From DAOSXA01 sp964526835 (GTDB taxonomy: Bacteria > Zixibacteria > MSB-5A5 > GN15 > FEB-12): a DNA stretch of 64,000 nt. How positions within the stretch are numbered: the first letter of the stretch is position 1; each line of letters begins with the position of its first letter. The stretch is from NCBI GenBank assembly GCA_964526835.1, contig CAZGMK010000001.1:154796-218795 (forward strand). Reading direction: 5' to 3'. Shown here one piece after another: positions 52,494-61,571 of the stretch. The translations under genes were made by a program, and so were the position numbers. Under the pieces are notes generated by a model, which did no database searches, was not told the origin of the DNA, and saw only the letters and a list, made by a program, of their open reading frames with translations.

Positions 52494-52958
52494 CTACTCC
52501 ATCGCCCGGTACAGATTGACCATCTCGATCGCCGACAGCGCTGCGTCCCAACCCTTGTTGCCGGCCTTGGTGCCGCTGCGCTCGATGGCCTGTTCTAGAG
52601 TATCAGCGGTTACCAGACCGTAGACCACCGGTACCCCTGTTTCCAGCGAGACGTGGGCGATCCCCTTCGACGATTCGGTGGCAATATAATCGAAGTGCGG
52701 TGTGTCGCCACGGACGATGGCGCCCAGACAGATGACCGTGTCGTAGTCACCAGACTTGGCCATGCGGGCCGCCACGTACGGAATCTCGAAAGCCCCCGGC
52801 ACCCGCGCAACGGTCACGTTGTCCTCTTCACCACCATGCCGGCGAAGACAGTCCAGGGCGCCCTCAAGGAGCTTATCGGTGAAAAGACTGTTAAAACGAC
52901 TGACAATCAGGCCGACCCGCAGTCCGGTTGCCTGAAGTTTACCCTCGATATGTCGCAT
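52494..52958 (-). CDS. ribH: 6,7-dimethyl-8-ribityllumazine synthase
   Basis: A 154-residue icosahedron- or pentamer-forming enzyme that joins 5-amino-6-ribitylaminouracil and dihydroxybutanone phosphate. Motifs: IVSRFNSLFTDKLLEGA, RVPGAFEIPYVA, CLGAIVRGDTPHFDYIA with the catalytic His, and the end GNKGWDAALSAIEMVNL. ATG 52958 is preferred because GAGGAG lies 5 nt before it; an in-frame ATG at 52979 is too close to the ribBA stop. Fourth gene of the riboflavin operon. Confidence 0.97.
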   Translation of the reverse strand: MRHIEGKLQATGLRVGLIVSRFNSLFTDKLLEGALDCLRRHGGEEDNVTVARVPGAFEIPYVAARMAKSGDYDTVICLGAIVRGDTPHFDYIATESSKGIAHVSLETGVPVVYGLVTADTLEQAIERSGTKAGNKGWDAALSAIEMVNLYRAME

Positions 52959-52980
52959 ATCTGCTCCTCGGCGATCCATG

Positions 52981-54204
52981 TTATTTCAGTTCCAGCAGGT
53001 GTCCCAGCTTATCACGTTTCGTAGCCAGGTAGGTCAGGTTGTGTTTGCCCGGCTTCACTTGAATCGGCACGCGTTCGGTGATTTCTAGCCCGTATCCCTT
53101 AAGGCCGACAACCTTACGGGGATTATTGGTCAGGAGCCTGATCGAGGACAGACCAAGGTCAACCAGAATCTGGGCTCCGATGCCGTAGTCGCGGAGATCC
53201 GGTTCGAAACCTAGCTCCTCGTTGGCCTGGACCGTGTCGCGTCCGGCCTCCTGTAGCTTGTAGGCCAGGATCTTGTTGGCCAGACCAATACCGCGGCCTT
53301 CCTGCCTCATGTAGAGGACAACGCCGAGGCCCTCCTGTTCAACCCGAATCATGGCGGCATGAAGCTGATCGCCGCAGTCGCAACGCAGGGAACCCAGAAC
53401 GTCACCGGTCAGACAACTGGAGTGCACTCGAACCATGACATTCTCGGCCCCGGCAACCTCGCCTTTGGTCAGCGCCAGGTGGTGGTGATCATCGATATCG
53501 GACTTGTAAAGATGGAGCTTGAAGTGGCCATACCTGGTCGGCAGATCGACGGTCGTAACCCGACGAACCAGCATCTCATGGCTGCGCCGATAGGCAATGA
53601 GGTCATGGATCGTGATCAGCTTAAGGTTGTGTTCCTTGCAGAAGGCCACCAGTCGAGGTACCCGTGCCATGGTGCCATCGTCGTCGATTATCTCGCAAAG
53701 GACGCCAACCGACTTGAAGCCGGCCATGCGCGCCAGGTCGGTGGCGGCCTCGGTATGTCCGGCTCGGGTCAATACGCCGCCGTTCATCGACTGTAGCGGG
53801 AAGACGTGTCCCGGCCTGGCCAAATCCTCCGGGCGAGAGTTGTCATCCGACAGCGCCCTGATGGTAGTGGCTCGATCAAAAGCCGAGATGCCGGTTGTCG
53901 TTCCCTTTACGGCGTCTACGGAGACAGTGAAACGAGTTCCGAGAAGCGCCGTGTTTTCGTTGGTCATGGGGTGTAGTTTGAGTCGCTCCACACGGTCACG
54001 ATCCATGGGCACGCAGATAAGTCCCCGGCCGTGCATGGCCAGGAAATTGACCGCTTCGGGCGTAATCTTCTCCGCCGCCATGATGAGGTCACCCTCGTTC
54101 TCACGGTCCTCATCGTCGATAACTACTACCATTTGCCCGGCCTTGATGTCCTCGATGGCCTCATCGATAGTGTTGAACTTGACAGAATTGTGATTGCCGT
54201 TCAT
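52981..54204 (-). CDS. ribBA: Bifunctional DHBP synthase / GTP cyclohydrolase II
   Basis: A 407-residue fusion. RibB part (about residues 8-205): VVVIDDEDRENEGDLIMAAEKIT, HGRGLICVPM, TRAGHTEAATDLA. RibA part (about 207-400): SSCLTGDVLGSLRCDCGDQL with zinc-binding cysteines, RQEGRGIGLANKI and LLTNNPRKV. It makes both early precursors of riboflavin, from ribulose 5-phosphate and GTP. The ATG shares one base with the ribE stop. Confidence 0.97.
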   Translation of the reverse strand: MNGNHNSVKFNTIDEAIEDIKAGQMVVVIDDEDRENEGDLIMAAEKITPEAVNFLAMHGRGLICVPMDRDRVERLKLHPMTNENTALLGTRFTVSVDAVKGTTTGISAFDRATTIRALSDDNSRPEDLARPGHVFPLQSMNGGVLTRAGHTEAATDLARMAGFKSVGVLCEIIDDDGTMARVPRLVAFCKEHNLKLITIHDLIAYRRSHEMLVRRVTTVDLPTRYGHFKLHLYKSDIDDHHHLALTKGEVAGAENVMVRVHSSCLTGDVLGSLRCDCGDQLHAAMIRVEQEGLGVVLYMRQEGRGIGLANKILAYKLQEAGRDTVQANEELGFEPDLRDYGIGAQILVDLGLSSIRLLTNNPRKVVGLKGYGLEITERVPIQVKPGKHNLTYLATKRDKLGHLLELK

Positions 54205-54839
54205 TACCAGCCGCTTTCTATGAATTTGTCAATCGTCAGCGACGACCGACTCCTGTTGCTTTCGAATCTCTCCAGGTACTTCCCGATCATGTCGAATTCG
54301 AGGTTCACCGAGTCACCGGCCCGCCATGAAGAAGCCGTTGTGTGGACGACAGTGTGCGGAATCAGGTTCACTGAGAACCAACCGGAACGGACAGCATTGA
54401 CGGTCAGCGAGAGGCCGTTTATGGCCGCCGAACCCTTGGGGATAACCAGTCGATCAAATTTGCTGCGATGCCTTATCGCCACCTCCAGTGAGCGACCGAT
54501 CTTCCGCACGTGGTCGATGAGTCCGCGGTCATCTACATGGCCCATGACGAAATGCCCGCCGAGACGGTCCCCGACCCGCAGGGCGCGTTCAAGGTTAATG
54601 ACGCTTCCCGGCCGGTAGGTCGGCAGGATGGTGACCTCGGCGGTCTCCTGCGACGCCTCTGCATCGAATACACCTTCTTTCGATGCGATCACGGTAAGGC
54701 AGGCGCCGTCGCACGCGATTGATTCACCCACCACGATTGACTTATCCGCCACCGGCGATGCAATCGTGAGCACCTTGTAGTTGCCTTTCGTCAAAACCCG
54801 CTCGATGGTCCCGGTAGCCTGTATGAGTCCGGTAAACAT
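54204..54839 (-). CDS. ribE: Riboflavin synthase, alpha chain
   Basis: A 211-residue trimeric enzyme that dismutates 6,7-dimethyl-8-ribityllumazine into riboflavin. Two lumazine-binding repeats: MFTGLIQATGTIERV..IACDGACLTV and GHFVMGHVDDRG..GLSLTVNAV. Starts 2 bp after the ribD stop and overlaps ribBA by one base. Confidence 0.97.
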   Translation of the reverse strand: MFTGLIQATGTIERVLTKGNYKVLTIASPVADKSIVVGESIACDGACLTVIASKEGVFDAEASQETAEVTILPTYRPGSVINLERALRVGDRLGGHFVMGHVDDRGLIDHVRKIGRSLEVAIRHRSKFDRLVIPKGSAAINGLSLTVNAVRSGWFSVNLIPHTVVHTTASSWRAGDSVNLEFDMIGKYLERFESNRSRSSLTIDKFIESGW

Positions 54840-54841
54840 GT

Positions 54842-55942
54842 CTATTCACTCCAGACCGGATAGCCGCAGAAGACGGCGTCGCCGTTGCAACGTCCGAACG
54901 TGTAGTCCCGGAAAGCGATGCTTCGAGCGAGCTTACGAATGCGCAAGTCGCCCACGCTATTGGTGCCGTGTCCGAGAATCATGGGGGCGGTAACCAAAAC
55001 GACCTTGTCGACCAGATGTCTTTTCAGGAATGTCGTGGCCAGAGCGGAGCCGCCCTCCACCAGCAGGGATCGGATGCCGAACTGATCTGCCTTATTGAGC
55101 AGATCCGCAATATCGACAAGACCCTGTCGGGTTGTTTTCAGCTTCCAGATGATCACGTTGCGGCCGCGTCTTGATCCGGCCAGGCGGTCAGCGGCCCGGG
55201 CCGAGGCGGCGACAATAGTTCGGTAGTCGCGGTTGTCATCGAGAAGCTTGCACTTGCGGGGAAACCGGCCCGACGAGGTCACGACTATTCTGTATGGGTC
55301 GGAGCCGCGGACATGCCGCACGGTCAGCGAGGGATCATCGCTACGAACCGTTCCCATGCCGATCAGGACCGCATCGACCTCGGCGCGCAGCCGATGGGCC
55401 AGACGCAGCGACGCTTCGCCGCTGATCCACCGAGAATCGCCGGTGCTGGTCGCAATGCGTCCGTCCAACGTCTGGGCCATCTTAAGTACAACCCAGGGAC
55501 GGGCATTCGCGTGGTATCCGAAGTAGGCCTCGTTAAGCGCGCGGGCCTCCTTTTCAAGGACACCTGATCTGACTTCTATGGAAGCGTCGGTCAGGCATTT
55601 GCCACCGCGGCAGTTGACTCGGAGGTCCGGATCTTTGACGGCGTAGACTACGCGAGCGACGCCAGCCTCCCGGATGGCATCGGTACAGGGACCGGTGCGG
55701 CCGACATGACAGCACGGCTCGAGGGTTACATACATTGTGGCGCCCCGCGCCTTGTCGCCCGCCTGACGGAGAGCCATCACCTCAGCGTGTGGTTGACCTG
55801 CGGCGTGATGATAGCCCTCACCGACGACTCTGCCATCGCGGACAACTACGGCCCCGACCATTGGATTCGGACGGGTGCACCCCCTGGCTCGAGCGGCAAG
55901 CCTCAGGGCGCGTTTCATGTATTTCGTATCGTCGTCAGCCAT
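54842..55942 (-). CDS. ribD: Bifunctional pyrimidine deaminase/reductase RibD
   Basis: A 366-residue fusion. Deaminase domain (about residues 1-145) with zinc ligands in QPHAEVMAL and EPCCHVGRTGPC; reductase domain (about 148-366) with DGRIATSTGDSRWISG, DAVLIGMGTVRSDDPSLT and LVEGGSALATTFL. It performs the second and third steps of riboflavin synthesis. ATG 55942 lies at once after the T-run of the riboswitch terminator; an in-frame TTG at 55960 falls inside the terminator stem. First gene of ribD-ribE-ribBA-ribH-nusB. Confidence 0.96.
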   Translation of the reverse strand: MADDDTKYMKRALRLAARARGCTRPNPMVGAVVVRDGRVVGEGYHHAAGQPHAEVMALRQAGDKARGATMYVTLEPCCHVGRTGPCTDAIREAGVARVVYAVKDPDLRVNCRGGKCLTDASIEVRSGVLEKEARALNEAYFGYHANARPWVVLKMAQTLDGRIATSTGDSRWISGEASLRLAHRLRAEVDAVLIGMGTVRSDDPSLTVRHVRGSDPYRIVVTSSGRFPRKCKLLDDNRDYRTIVAASARAADRLAGSRRGRNVIIWKLKTTRQGLVDIADLLNKADQFGIRSLLVEGGSALATTFLKRHLVDKVVLVTAPMILGHGTNSVGDLRIRKLARSIAFRDYTFGRCNGDAVFCGYPVWSE

Positions 55943-55943
55943 C

Positions 55944-55972
55944 AAAAAAACCCCGATCAACGATCATCGGGG
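55944..55972 (-). terminator. Attenuator of the FMN riboswitch
   Basis: On the minus strand CCCCGAT and ATCGGGG pair (55966-55972 with 55951-55957; 8-nt loop) followed by seven T (55944-55950), ending 1 nt before the ribD ATG. A classic intrinsic terminator, the expected expression platform of the aptamer upstream. Confidence 0.92.
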
Positions 55973-56018
55973 CCACCAAGCAGGCAAGCACAGTGCTGCC
56001 ATGCACCGCGCATCAGCT

Positions 56019-56146
56019 GTCTTCTCTCATCCGGACTATTACCGTCGGCGCCTGAATTCCACAGGCTCAGCCGCCCGTCCGTCAGGTCGGGGGCTCGCGG
56101 GCTGTGACCGCCGGTCGAGGAATTTCGCCTCGCCCCGAAGATTTAT
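56019..56146 (-). promoter_or_regulatory. FMN riboswitch (RFN element)
   Basis: The minus strand shows the conserved RFN blocks in order: ATCTTCGGGGCGAGGCGAAA, TTCC, CGACCGGCGGT, AGCCCGCGAG, a variable arm, GTGGAATTCAGGCGCCGAC, GGTAATAGTCCGGATG and AGAGAAGA closing the basal stem. It binds FMN and represses the rib operon by premature termination. Confidence 0.96.
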
Positions 56147-56201
56147 GTCGCGACAATATACGCTTTATCGCGGATTTGGCAAGACCGATTTTGCGTGCGA
56201 G

Positions 56202-58319
56202 TCAGACAGATACGAGAGCCCGAATCATGCGTTTGACGTCGGCCAGATGGAACGGTTTAGCCAGGACGATCCGGATTCCTTTGAGCGCTGTCTCCTTCTC
56301 GTCCAGTTGGGTCCCCCAGCCGGTAATCATGGCGATCGGCATATCGGGATGCTTGTCGTGGGCTACACCGGCGAGGTCGAGGCCGGACATTCCTGGCATA
56401 CCCAGATCCGTAATCATCAGATCGTAGCAGGACTGATCGAGCGCCTCCAGCGCCTCATAGGCATCGCAGCAGGCAGTAGCACGGTGGCCGTCGATGACCA
56501 GCATGTCGGAGAGTATCTCTCGAATCTGACGGTCGTCGTCGACTACCAGGATCGCCAGGTCACCCCTAGGGCGACCGCGCCGCGAGACATCGGAATGGTC
56601 CCGATGCCGAGAGCGCCGGGTGAATACAGTTTCGACCGTCGTGCCCTGGCCAGGGCGGGAGTGAACCCTGACCTGGGCGCTGTGGCGAACCGCAATACCG
56701 TGAACAATGGCCAATCCCAGGCCGGCTCCTCGGACACCTTTCTTGGTGCTGAAGAACGGAAAGAATATCTTCTCCTGAATCGACGGGTCGATTCCGGGCC
56801 CGTGGTCGCTCACACTAAGGCGTATCAGTCCACCTTCGGCGTAAAGAGCCACCGCGATTTCGGCGCCATTCGATGAAAACTCGACTGCATTCTCGAGCAC
56901 TTTGCTCAGCAGGGTCGCCAGGGCCTCCGGCGAAGCGTCGATGGTGAACTCTCCCGGCTCCAGCACTGGCTTGACAGAGATGCGTTTTTGATCTGCCAGA
57001 CATCTCCAGGGCTGGGTGGTGTCGGCCAGGACCCGCTGCACCAGGCCTGCCAGATCAGTCGGCTCCAGTTGTTTATAGCGAGCTGAAGTCGAAAACTCCT
57101 GGATACACTTGATCGTGTCGGCGCCTTCGAGAGCGAGCTCCTCGACCACCGCAAGGCCTCTTCGCACGTTTTGATCATCGACCTTAGCTCGAAGGAGCTG
57201 CACCCGTCCGAGGATGCCGCCAATGATATTGTTGATGTCATGGGCTACTCCCGAGGTCATGTCGGTAAGGGCGGCGAGGGCCTCGAAGTTGGCCATCCTG
57301 GTCGACGTACGTTCAAGGGTGTGGTGGGACTTAATCAGCTCGCGGAAGGCCTGGGCGTTGCGCAGGACGGTCTGAGCCATGAGAGCGAATAACCGAGCGA
57401 GTTCGCGGTCGTTCAGGGAAAGGCGCGCCGACGGCCGGGACCAAATAACGAGAACATACCGGCTGTGGGGCTCGGGAAGCAGTTCCTCGGCGACGGCTTC
57501 ACCGCAGGCATCGGCCATCTCATCGGTAATTTCGTAAGATCGTCGCTGAGGTTCGAATGCCGGCGGGGAATCGCCGAATCGGTAAGCGACAACTTCGGTG
57601 AGTCGTCCGGCAAAATCCGGCGGCGCGGAGTGGTTTGCGAAGAACTCCGACACTCCCCAGGCATCGGTGCGTCGGTCGTATGCCAACAGACACAATCCCG
57701 AGACCGGTACGACAGCACGAAAGTGGTGCAGCATCTGGGAGACAAGTTCGCGGACACGGAACTCTATCAGGTCGATTTCGAAGACATGGATCAGGTCAGC
57801 CAGACGCATGGAGAAGTCGTGTATCCCTCGCATCCGGTTCAGCTGACTCATGGCGCCGCCAATCGCCCGTGAGACGAGTGGCAGCAAGGCGGAGTCCATG
57901 GGCTTGTCATGTTCCGGTTTCTTCCGCCAGTAGGCGGCGATCATGACTTGAGCGCTGTCTCCAATTCGGTGCTGGTAGCGTCCTGCATATCTGAGGGCGT
58001 GGCTGTCACCGGGCGCCGGCACAGCGCTATCCGGCACTTCGGCGACAGACCCGTAGGAGGTGTCTTCACCCAGTGTCAAGTCAGTGGCGTGCTTTTCCAG
58101 GGCCAACAGGTCAATTTCAGCCCCGTCATGAGGGGTATGGTAAGCGATAGGCACACAGCGATGGTGTGGTGCGGACCTGTAGAACATGGCGATCAGATCC
58201 GCGCCCAGTTCCCGTGAGACTATCTCCGCCAGGGCATCCACCTGCAGGACGACGCTGGCGAGATTCGTACCGGCGGTTACCCGGAAGTGTTCCTGGATCG
58301 TGTTGGTGGTCGTACCCAT
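56202..58319 (-). CDS. Hybrid sensor histidine kinase with receiver domain
   Basis: A 705-residue cytoplasmic kinase without membrane helix. Residues 1-320 hold two GAF-like sensor segments; HisKA-like H box TSGVAHDINNIIGGILGRVQ (phospho-His near 359); HATPase with N box LSKVLENAVEFSSNG, G boxes DHGPGIDPSI and GAGLGLAIVHGI (about 420-560); then a receiver domain (about 585-703) with DDD, phospho-Asp in LMITDLGMPG and the conserved Lys in AKPF. It likely works with the GAF-domain membrane protein just upstream. No separate regulator gene is adjacent. Confidence 0.92.
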   Translation of the reverse strand: MGTTTNTIQEHFRVTAGTNLASVVLQVDALAEIVSRELGADLIAMFYRSAPHHRCVPIAYHTPHDGAEIDLLALEKHATDLTLGEDTSYGSVAEVPDSAVPAPGDSHALRYAGRYQHRIGDSAQVMIAAYWRKKPEHDKPMDSALLPLVSRAIGGAMSQLNRMRGIHDFSMRLADLIHVFEIDLIEFRVRELVSQMLHHFRAVVPVSGLCLLAYDRRTDAWGVSEFFANHSAPPDFAGRLTEVVAYRFGDSPPAFEPQRRSYEITDEMADACGEAVAEELLPEPHSRYVLVIWSRPSARLSLNDRELARLFALMAQTVLRNAQAFRELIKSHHTLERTSTRMANFEALAALTDMTSGVAHDINNIIGGILGRVQLLRAKVDDQNVRRGLAVVEELALEGADTIKCIQEFSTSARYKQLEPTDLAGLVQRVLADTTQPWRCLADQKRISVKPVLEPGEFTIDASPEALATLLSKVLENAVEFSSNGAEIAVALYAEGGLIRLSVSDHGPGIDPSIQEKIFFPFFSTKKGVRGAGLGLAIVHGIAVRHSAQVRVHSRPGQGTTVETVFTRRSRHRDHSDVSRRGRPRGDLAILVVDDDRQIREILSDMLVIDGHRATACCDAYEALEALDQSCYDLMITDLGMPGMSGLDLAGVAHDKHPDMPIAMITGWGTQLDEKETALKGIRIVLAKPFHLADVKRMIRALVSV

Positions 58320-58483
58320 GGTGTCGTGTCCTGGCTTCGCCTATCCCGGCCAATCGGTTCGGGACACCGGCCCGCAGACAACTTCACCGGCGCCGATGAC
58401 ACAACCGGAGGAAGAATCGACTCTGCCCCCCAGCTCATGCCCATCGACTGCTTTCACTGAGGCGTCCGCCCTATCCGGGGTTC

Positions 58484-60361
58484 TCAAACCGGCTGCGGGA
58501 CTTGGCTCTCACCGGTGCGAAATGTCAACTCCGCCCGCCGCTCAATCCCCTCGCGATCTCGACGTCGCAAGCTCATCCTGATGGTCAGGCCGAGAACATG
58601 GGCGATGGTGTTGGCGAACTGTATCGAACTGTGGTCCCAGCGATCCTCATGCCATTCTTTCAGGTCGGCGATAGACAGAACCGCCAGCACGATGTCGTTG
58701 ACGATGACAGGAACGAGCAGGGCCGATCGGAGTTGCTCGGTTCCGATCAGCCTCGCCTCATCCGGCTCAATGCGACGATTCGTGTCTTCCTGGTTGATTA
58801 GCATAGGCCGCCCCGTATCGCGTACGAGACGATGATACGGCATCGATTCAAGGTCCATCAGTGAACCGTCCACGCCGGCCGCGGCGCAACCCCTGGATGC
58901 CGACAGGCCACGCGAACGCAGATGGCGTCCATCGGCCTCATAAGTGCTGATGCGGACAATCGAGGAGCCGAGTTCCGAGGCCAGCACTTCGGCCGCTTCC
59001 TGCAGGCTGTTGGCCAGATCGCCCTGTCGGATGACTCGCTTCAGCAGCCCCACCAGAGCCGCCGTCCGACCATCGAACTTCTTATTCTCACGCCGGAGGC
59101 TATCGATGACTGCAAGCGGCTCCAACAAGGGTGCAGCCTGACTGATTCGTTCGAGAATGTTGTCGGGTGCTGCCACTTCATCGCTCCACGCCACAGCCAC
59201 GGCCCCACGACATCCTACCCCCTGGCGAATCGGCGCTGCCGCTGCCCGGCACAGGCCGAGACCGACCAGGTCTGACGTCGAGGCCTTTTCGAACCTTATG
59301 AGCCGGGCGGTCTTGCCGCCGCAGACGTCGAGCATTGCCGGGCCTATCCTATCGGCCGTCAAACCAGACTCGTGGAGGACGACCCCGTTGGCGCTGACGG
59401 CATAGCGATCGATTCGGTTATCCGGACGGCGGTTCAGGTAGACAAGAGCTGCGCCCGGCATGTCACTATTTAGCACCCCAGCCATCCTTCGCAGGTTGGC
59501 TCTCAGACCGGCGGCGTAATCGATTTCGCCGGCAATCCGCCGCCACCATTCGCCCTCCATAGTCGCCGTTATACGGCGGCGGTCGGAGACTCGGGTGAGT
59601 ACTTCACGGGCCAGGATATCAAGGCTTATCTGGAGGTTCACCCGATCGCCCTCCGGCAGGACCGACTCGCTGGTCCGGAGCGCATAAACCGCCCTGACAC
59701 GTCCTTCGGCAGCAACCGGCAGCATCAGATTCGGCGGCCTGCAATCAGGCGGCCACCCGCTTACCAACATCTCATTTGCGGCATCGCTGGAGTCTTCGCG
59801 GCCGAGGACCGACGGATCAAACGAGACAGTCTCCAATTGCCCCGCAAGCGCGGCGTATTCTCCCACGGCCCGCAGGCAATTGAGAGACCCTCCTGCATCG
59901 CATCGGAAGACCGCTCCCGCGGGCATTCGGTATTGCTCAGTTATCCGCTCCAGGGCTTTACCCAGCAGGTCCGGCTCGCGCGATTCGACAGCTGCCAGCT
60001 GGTCGATTTTCTTGATCAACTCAAGTCGACGGTAACAATCGCGGTTGTAGCGACGGGCGTCACGAGCAGCCGGCAGATACTCGGAGAGCCCGCTAACCAG
60101 CAGGATTGCTCCGGTGATTACCATCATCCATTCCATGAGGTGGAATACGAGCGGATCGCCGACAAACGGGATCCCGGCCAGATTGCCCACCTGGAAATGT
60201 CCCCGGGCAATTGCGGCCGCAGCCAGAATGGCCAGCCCCAAGAACATCTGATTGTATCCGTAACGTTCCCCCGAGCCGATGTAGCGACGCAGTCGCAACA
60301 AGACCATTAAGGAGAGTATTAGAAGTACAGCTACTGCCACTTCAACGGAGGGAAAAACCAT
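58484..60361 (-). CDS. Membrane protein with C-terminal GAF domains
   Basis: A 625-residue protein with three hydrophobic helices near the N-terminus (about residues 8-24, 38-55, 70-90), a coiled-coil linker, two or three GAF-like domains and a C-terminal GAF (LANSLQEAAEVLASELGSSIVRIST ... LRSALLVPVIVNDIVLAVLSIADL, about 440-600). No kinase, cyclase or phosphodiesterase motif is present, so it probably senses and passes a signal to the kinase encoded 164 bp downstream. AAAGGAGG lies 6 nt before ATG 60361. Confidence 0.78.
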   Translation of the reverse strand: MVFPSVEVAVAVLLILSLMVLLRLRRYIGSGERYGYNQMFLGLAILAAAAIARGHFQVGNLAGIPFVGDPLVFHLMEWMMVITGAILLVSGLSEYLPAARDARRYNRDCYRRLELIKKIDQLAAVESREPDLLGKALERITEQYRMPAGAVFRCDAGGSLNCLRAVGEYAALAGQLETVSFDPSVLGREDSSDAANEMLVSGWPPDCRPPNLMLPVAAEGRVRAVYALRTSESVLPEGDRVNLQISLDILAREVLTRVSDRRRITATMEGEWWRRIAGEIDYAAGLRANLRRMAGVLNSDMPGAALVYLNRRPDNRIDRYAVSANGVVLHESGLTADRIGPAMLDVCGGKTARLIRFEKASTSDLVGLGLCRAAAAPIRQGVGCRGAVAVAWSDEVAAPDNILERISQAAPLLEPLAVIDSLRRENKKFDGRTAALVGLLKRVIRQGDLANSLQEAAEVLASELGSSIVRISTYEADGRHLRSRGLSASRGCAAAGVDGSLMDLESMPYHRLVRDTGRPMLINQEDTNRRIEPDEARLIGTEQLRSALLVPVIVNDIVLAVLSIADLKEWHEDRWDHSSIQFANTIAHVLGLTIRMSLRRRDREGIERRAELTFRTGESQVPQPV

Positions 60362-60645
60362 CGGCAGCCTCCTTTCACGGCTAAGCCGTTAGCGTTTCTA
60401 TGATTATCGGCAGCCAGGGCGGTCTGCTTAGAGGCTGTCGACCGACATTGGCGCCGGCCCAGACTCTGGCGCAAAGCCGATACTTCATCCTCGTATACAG
60501 CAGGCACTTGAAAGCCGGCCGGATCGACCTAACCCGCTGCACTGTTTGCACATACGTACGGAAAATTACCCCGGGCATCGCACTTGCACCCATTGGCGAT
60601 GAAACAAAGAGTGAACCCAGCCGCGAGCGGATGGAGGAAGAAGAT

Positions 60646-61362
60646 ATGATCAGTGCAAGAAAAGCCGTTGTCTTTGGCATGTTTTTGATCGTCGGATTGA
60701 TCTGGGCCGGCTGCTCAGATGAGTCCGGAGAGCTCACCGGGAGTAGCACCTCCGGATCGGGCGTAACGCAGTGGTTCCCGCTAGACGCCGGCTACAGCGC
60801 CAGCTACGAGGTAACGTACTCGAATGGAAATAGCGAGACCGTGCGCTATGAAATCGGGACCGCGACGTCGTTCCGAAATGAGACAGCCATCCCCTGGCGC
60901 GCCACTTCGTCGGACGGCAGCTATACCACCGCCCACCTCAAGACCGACCGGAACTCGCTGTACTATTACCCGAACGAATACTCAGAAGGTGAGAAGATAC
61001 TGAAGACGCCGCTCTCCACCGGTAGTTCCTGGAGTATCAACGAAGGCACGGATACGGTCAACACTGGAGGCATCCCCGGAAATGACATTTTTCCGGCTGA
61101 TCTGTTCAGTCCAAGGCCGGCGTCATTCCCGGTCACCGGCAGCGTGACGATGACAGTGGCAGGCTATGAGAACGCCGATCTGAGCACTGGACAGCTCTTC
61201 AGTAATACAGTGAAAGTCGTCAGCACCAACACCAGCACGGGCAGGAGCAACTACTACTGGTACGGAGCGGGCGTCGGTCTGGTCAAGTGGGCCAAAGGCG
61301 TTCCCGGTGATACTTTGTCGCGGGCCTCGGAGGTTGGCGAGATTACCAGGTACGGTTTCTGA
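60646..61362 (+). CDS. Probable lipoprotein of unknown function
   Basis: A 238-residue protein with a lipoprotein-type signal (basic start, hydrophobic residues 6-20, then WAGC-S-D-E) and a Ser/Gly-rich linker. The remaining beta-rich domain opens QWFPLDAGYSASYEVTYSNG and ends with YYWYGAGVGLVKW, a layout common in FCB secreted proteins. ATG 60646 is chosen because GGAGGAAG precedes it and the signal peptide begins there; the frame is open to 60400. Gene stands alone. Confidence 0.75.
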   Translation: MISARKAVVFGMFLIVGLIWAGCSDESGELTGSSTSGSGVTQWFPLDAGYSASYEVTYSNGNSETVRYEIGTATSFRNETAIPWRATSSDGSYTTAHLKTDRNSLYYYPNEYSEGEKILKTPLSTGSSWSINEGTDTVNTGGIPGNDIFPADLFSPRPASFPVTGSVTMTVAGYENADLSTGQLFSNTVKVVSTNTSTGRSNYYWYGAGVGLVKWAKGVPGDTLSRASEVGEITRYGF

Positions 61363-61396
61363 TTCGAGACCCTATTGTGTGGCTGGTGTACGTCCT

Positions 61397-61571
61397 GAGG
61401 CTGTCCCAAAAGATCGTTCCGCAGGGTCCTGGGTTCGCAGCAGGCGAAGCGAGACCCTGCGGTTATGTCTCCAGGGAGCTTGGCAGCATGGGCTTTCACC
61501 TTCAAACTAACTCGCCATATTCTCTTGCCGTCCGCACCAAGTGCCGGGGGATGAACTTATGGGACAGCCTC
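61397..61571. mobile_element. MITE-like element with 12-bp terminal inverted repeats
   Basis: A perfect 12-bp inverted repeat, GAGGCTGTCCCA (61397-61408) and TGGGACAGCCTC (61560-61571), bounds a non-coding 175-bp unit. The ends (CTGTCCCAAAAG on the left) resemble terminal repeats of transposons. Inside lies a strong two-level hairpin (61419-61462). No transposase is present. It lies over the 3' end of the remnant gene, consistent with insertion there. No target duplication could be defined. Confidence 0.5.
61419..61462. repeat. Long hairpin inside the MITE-like element
   Basis: CCGCAGGGTC (61419-61428) pairs with GACCCTGCGG (61453-61462), and an inner pair TTCGC (61434-61438) with GCGAA (61444-61448) extends it. 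Looks like a REP- or MITE-type cruciform rather than a terminator, as no T-run follows. Confidence 0.6.

Noticed and set aside
60400..60645. Upstream extension of the lipoprotein frame, and a possible riboswitch-like GCGCAAAGCC stretch
   Set aside because: The signal peptide and Shine-Dalgarno fix the start at 60646. The stretch recalls a c-di-GMP riboswitch core, but the following conserved blocks are missing.
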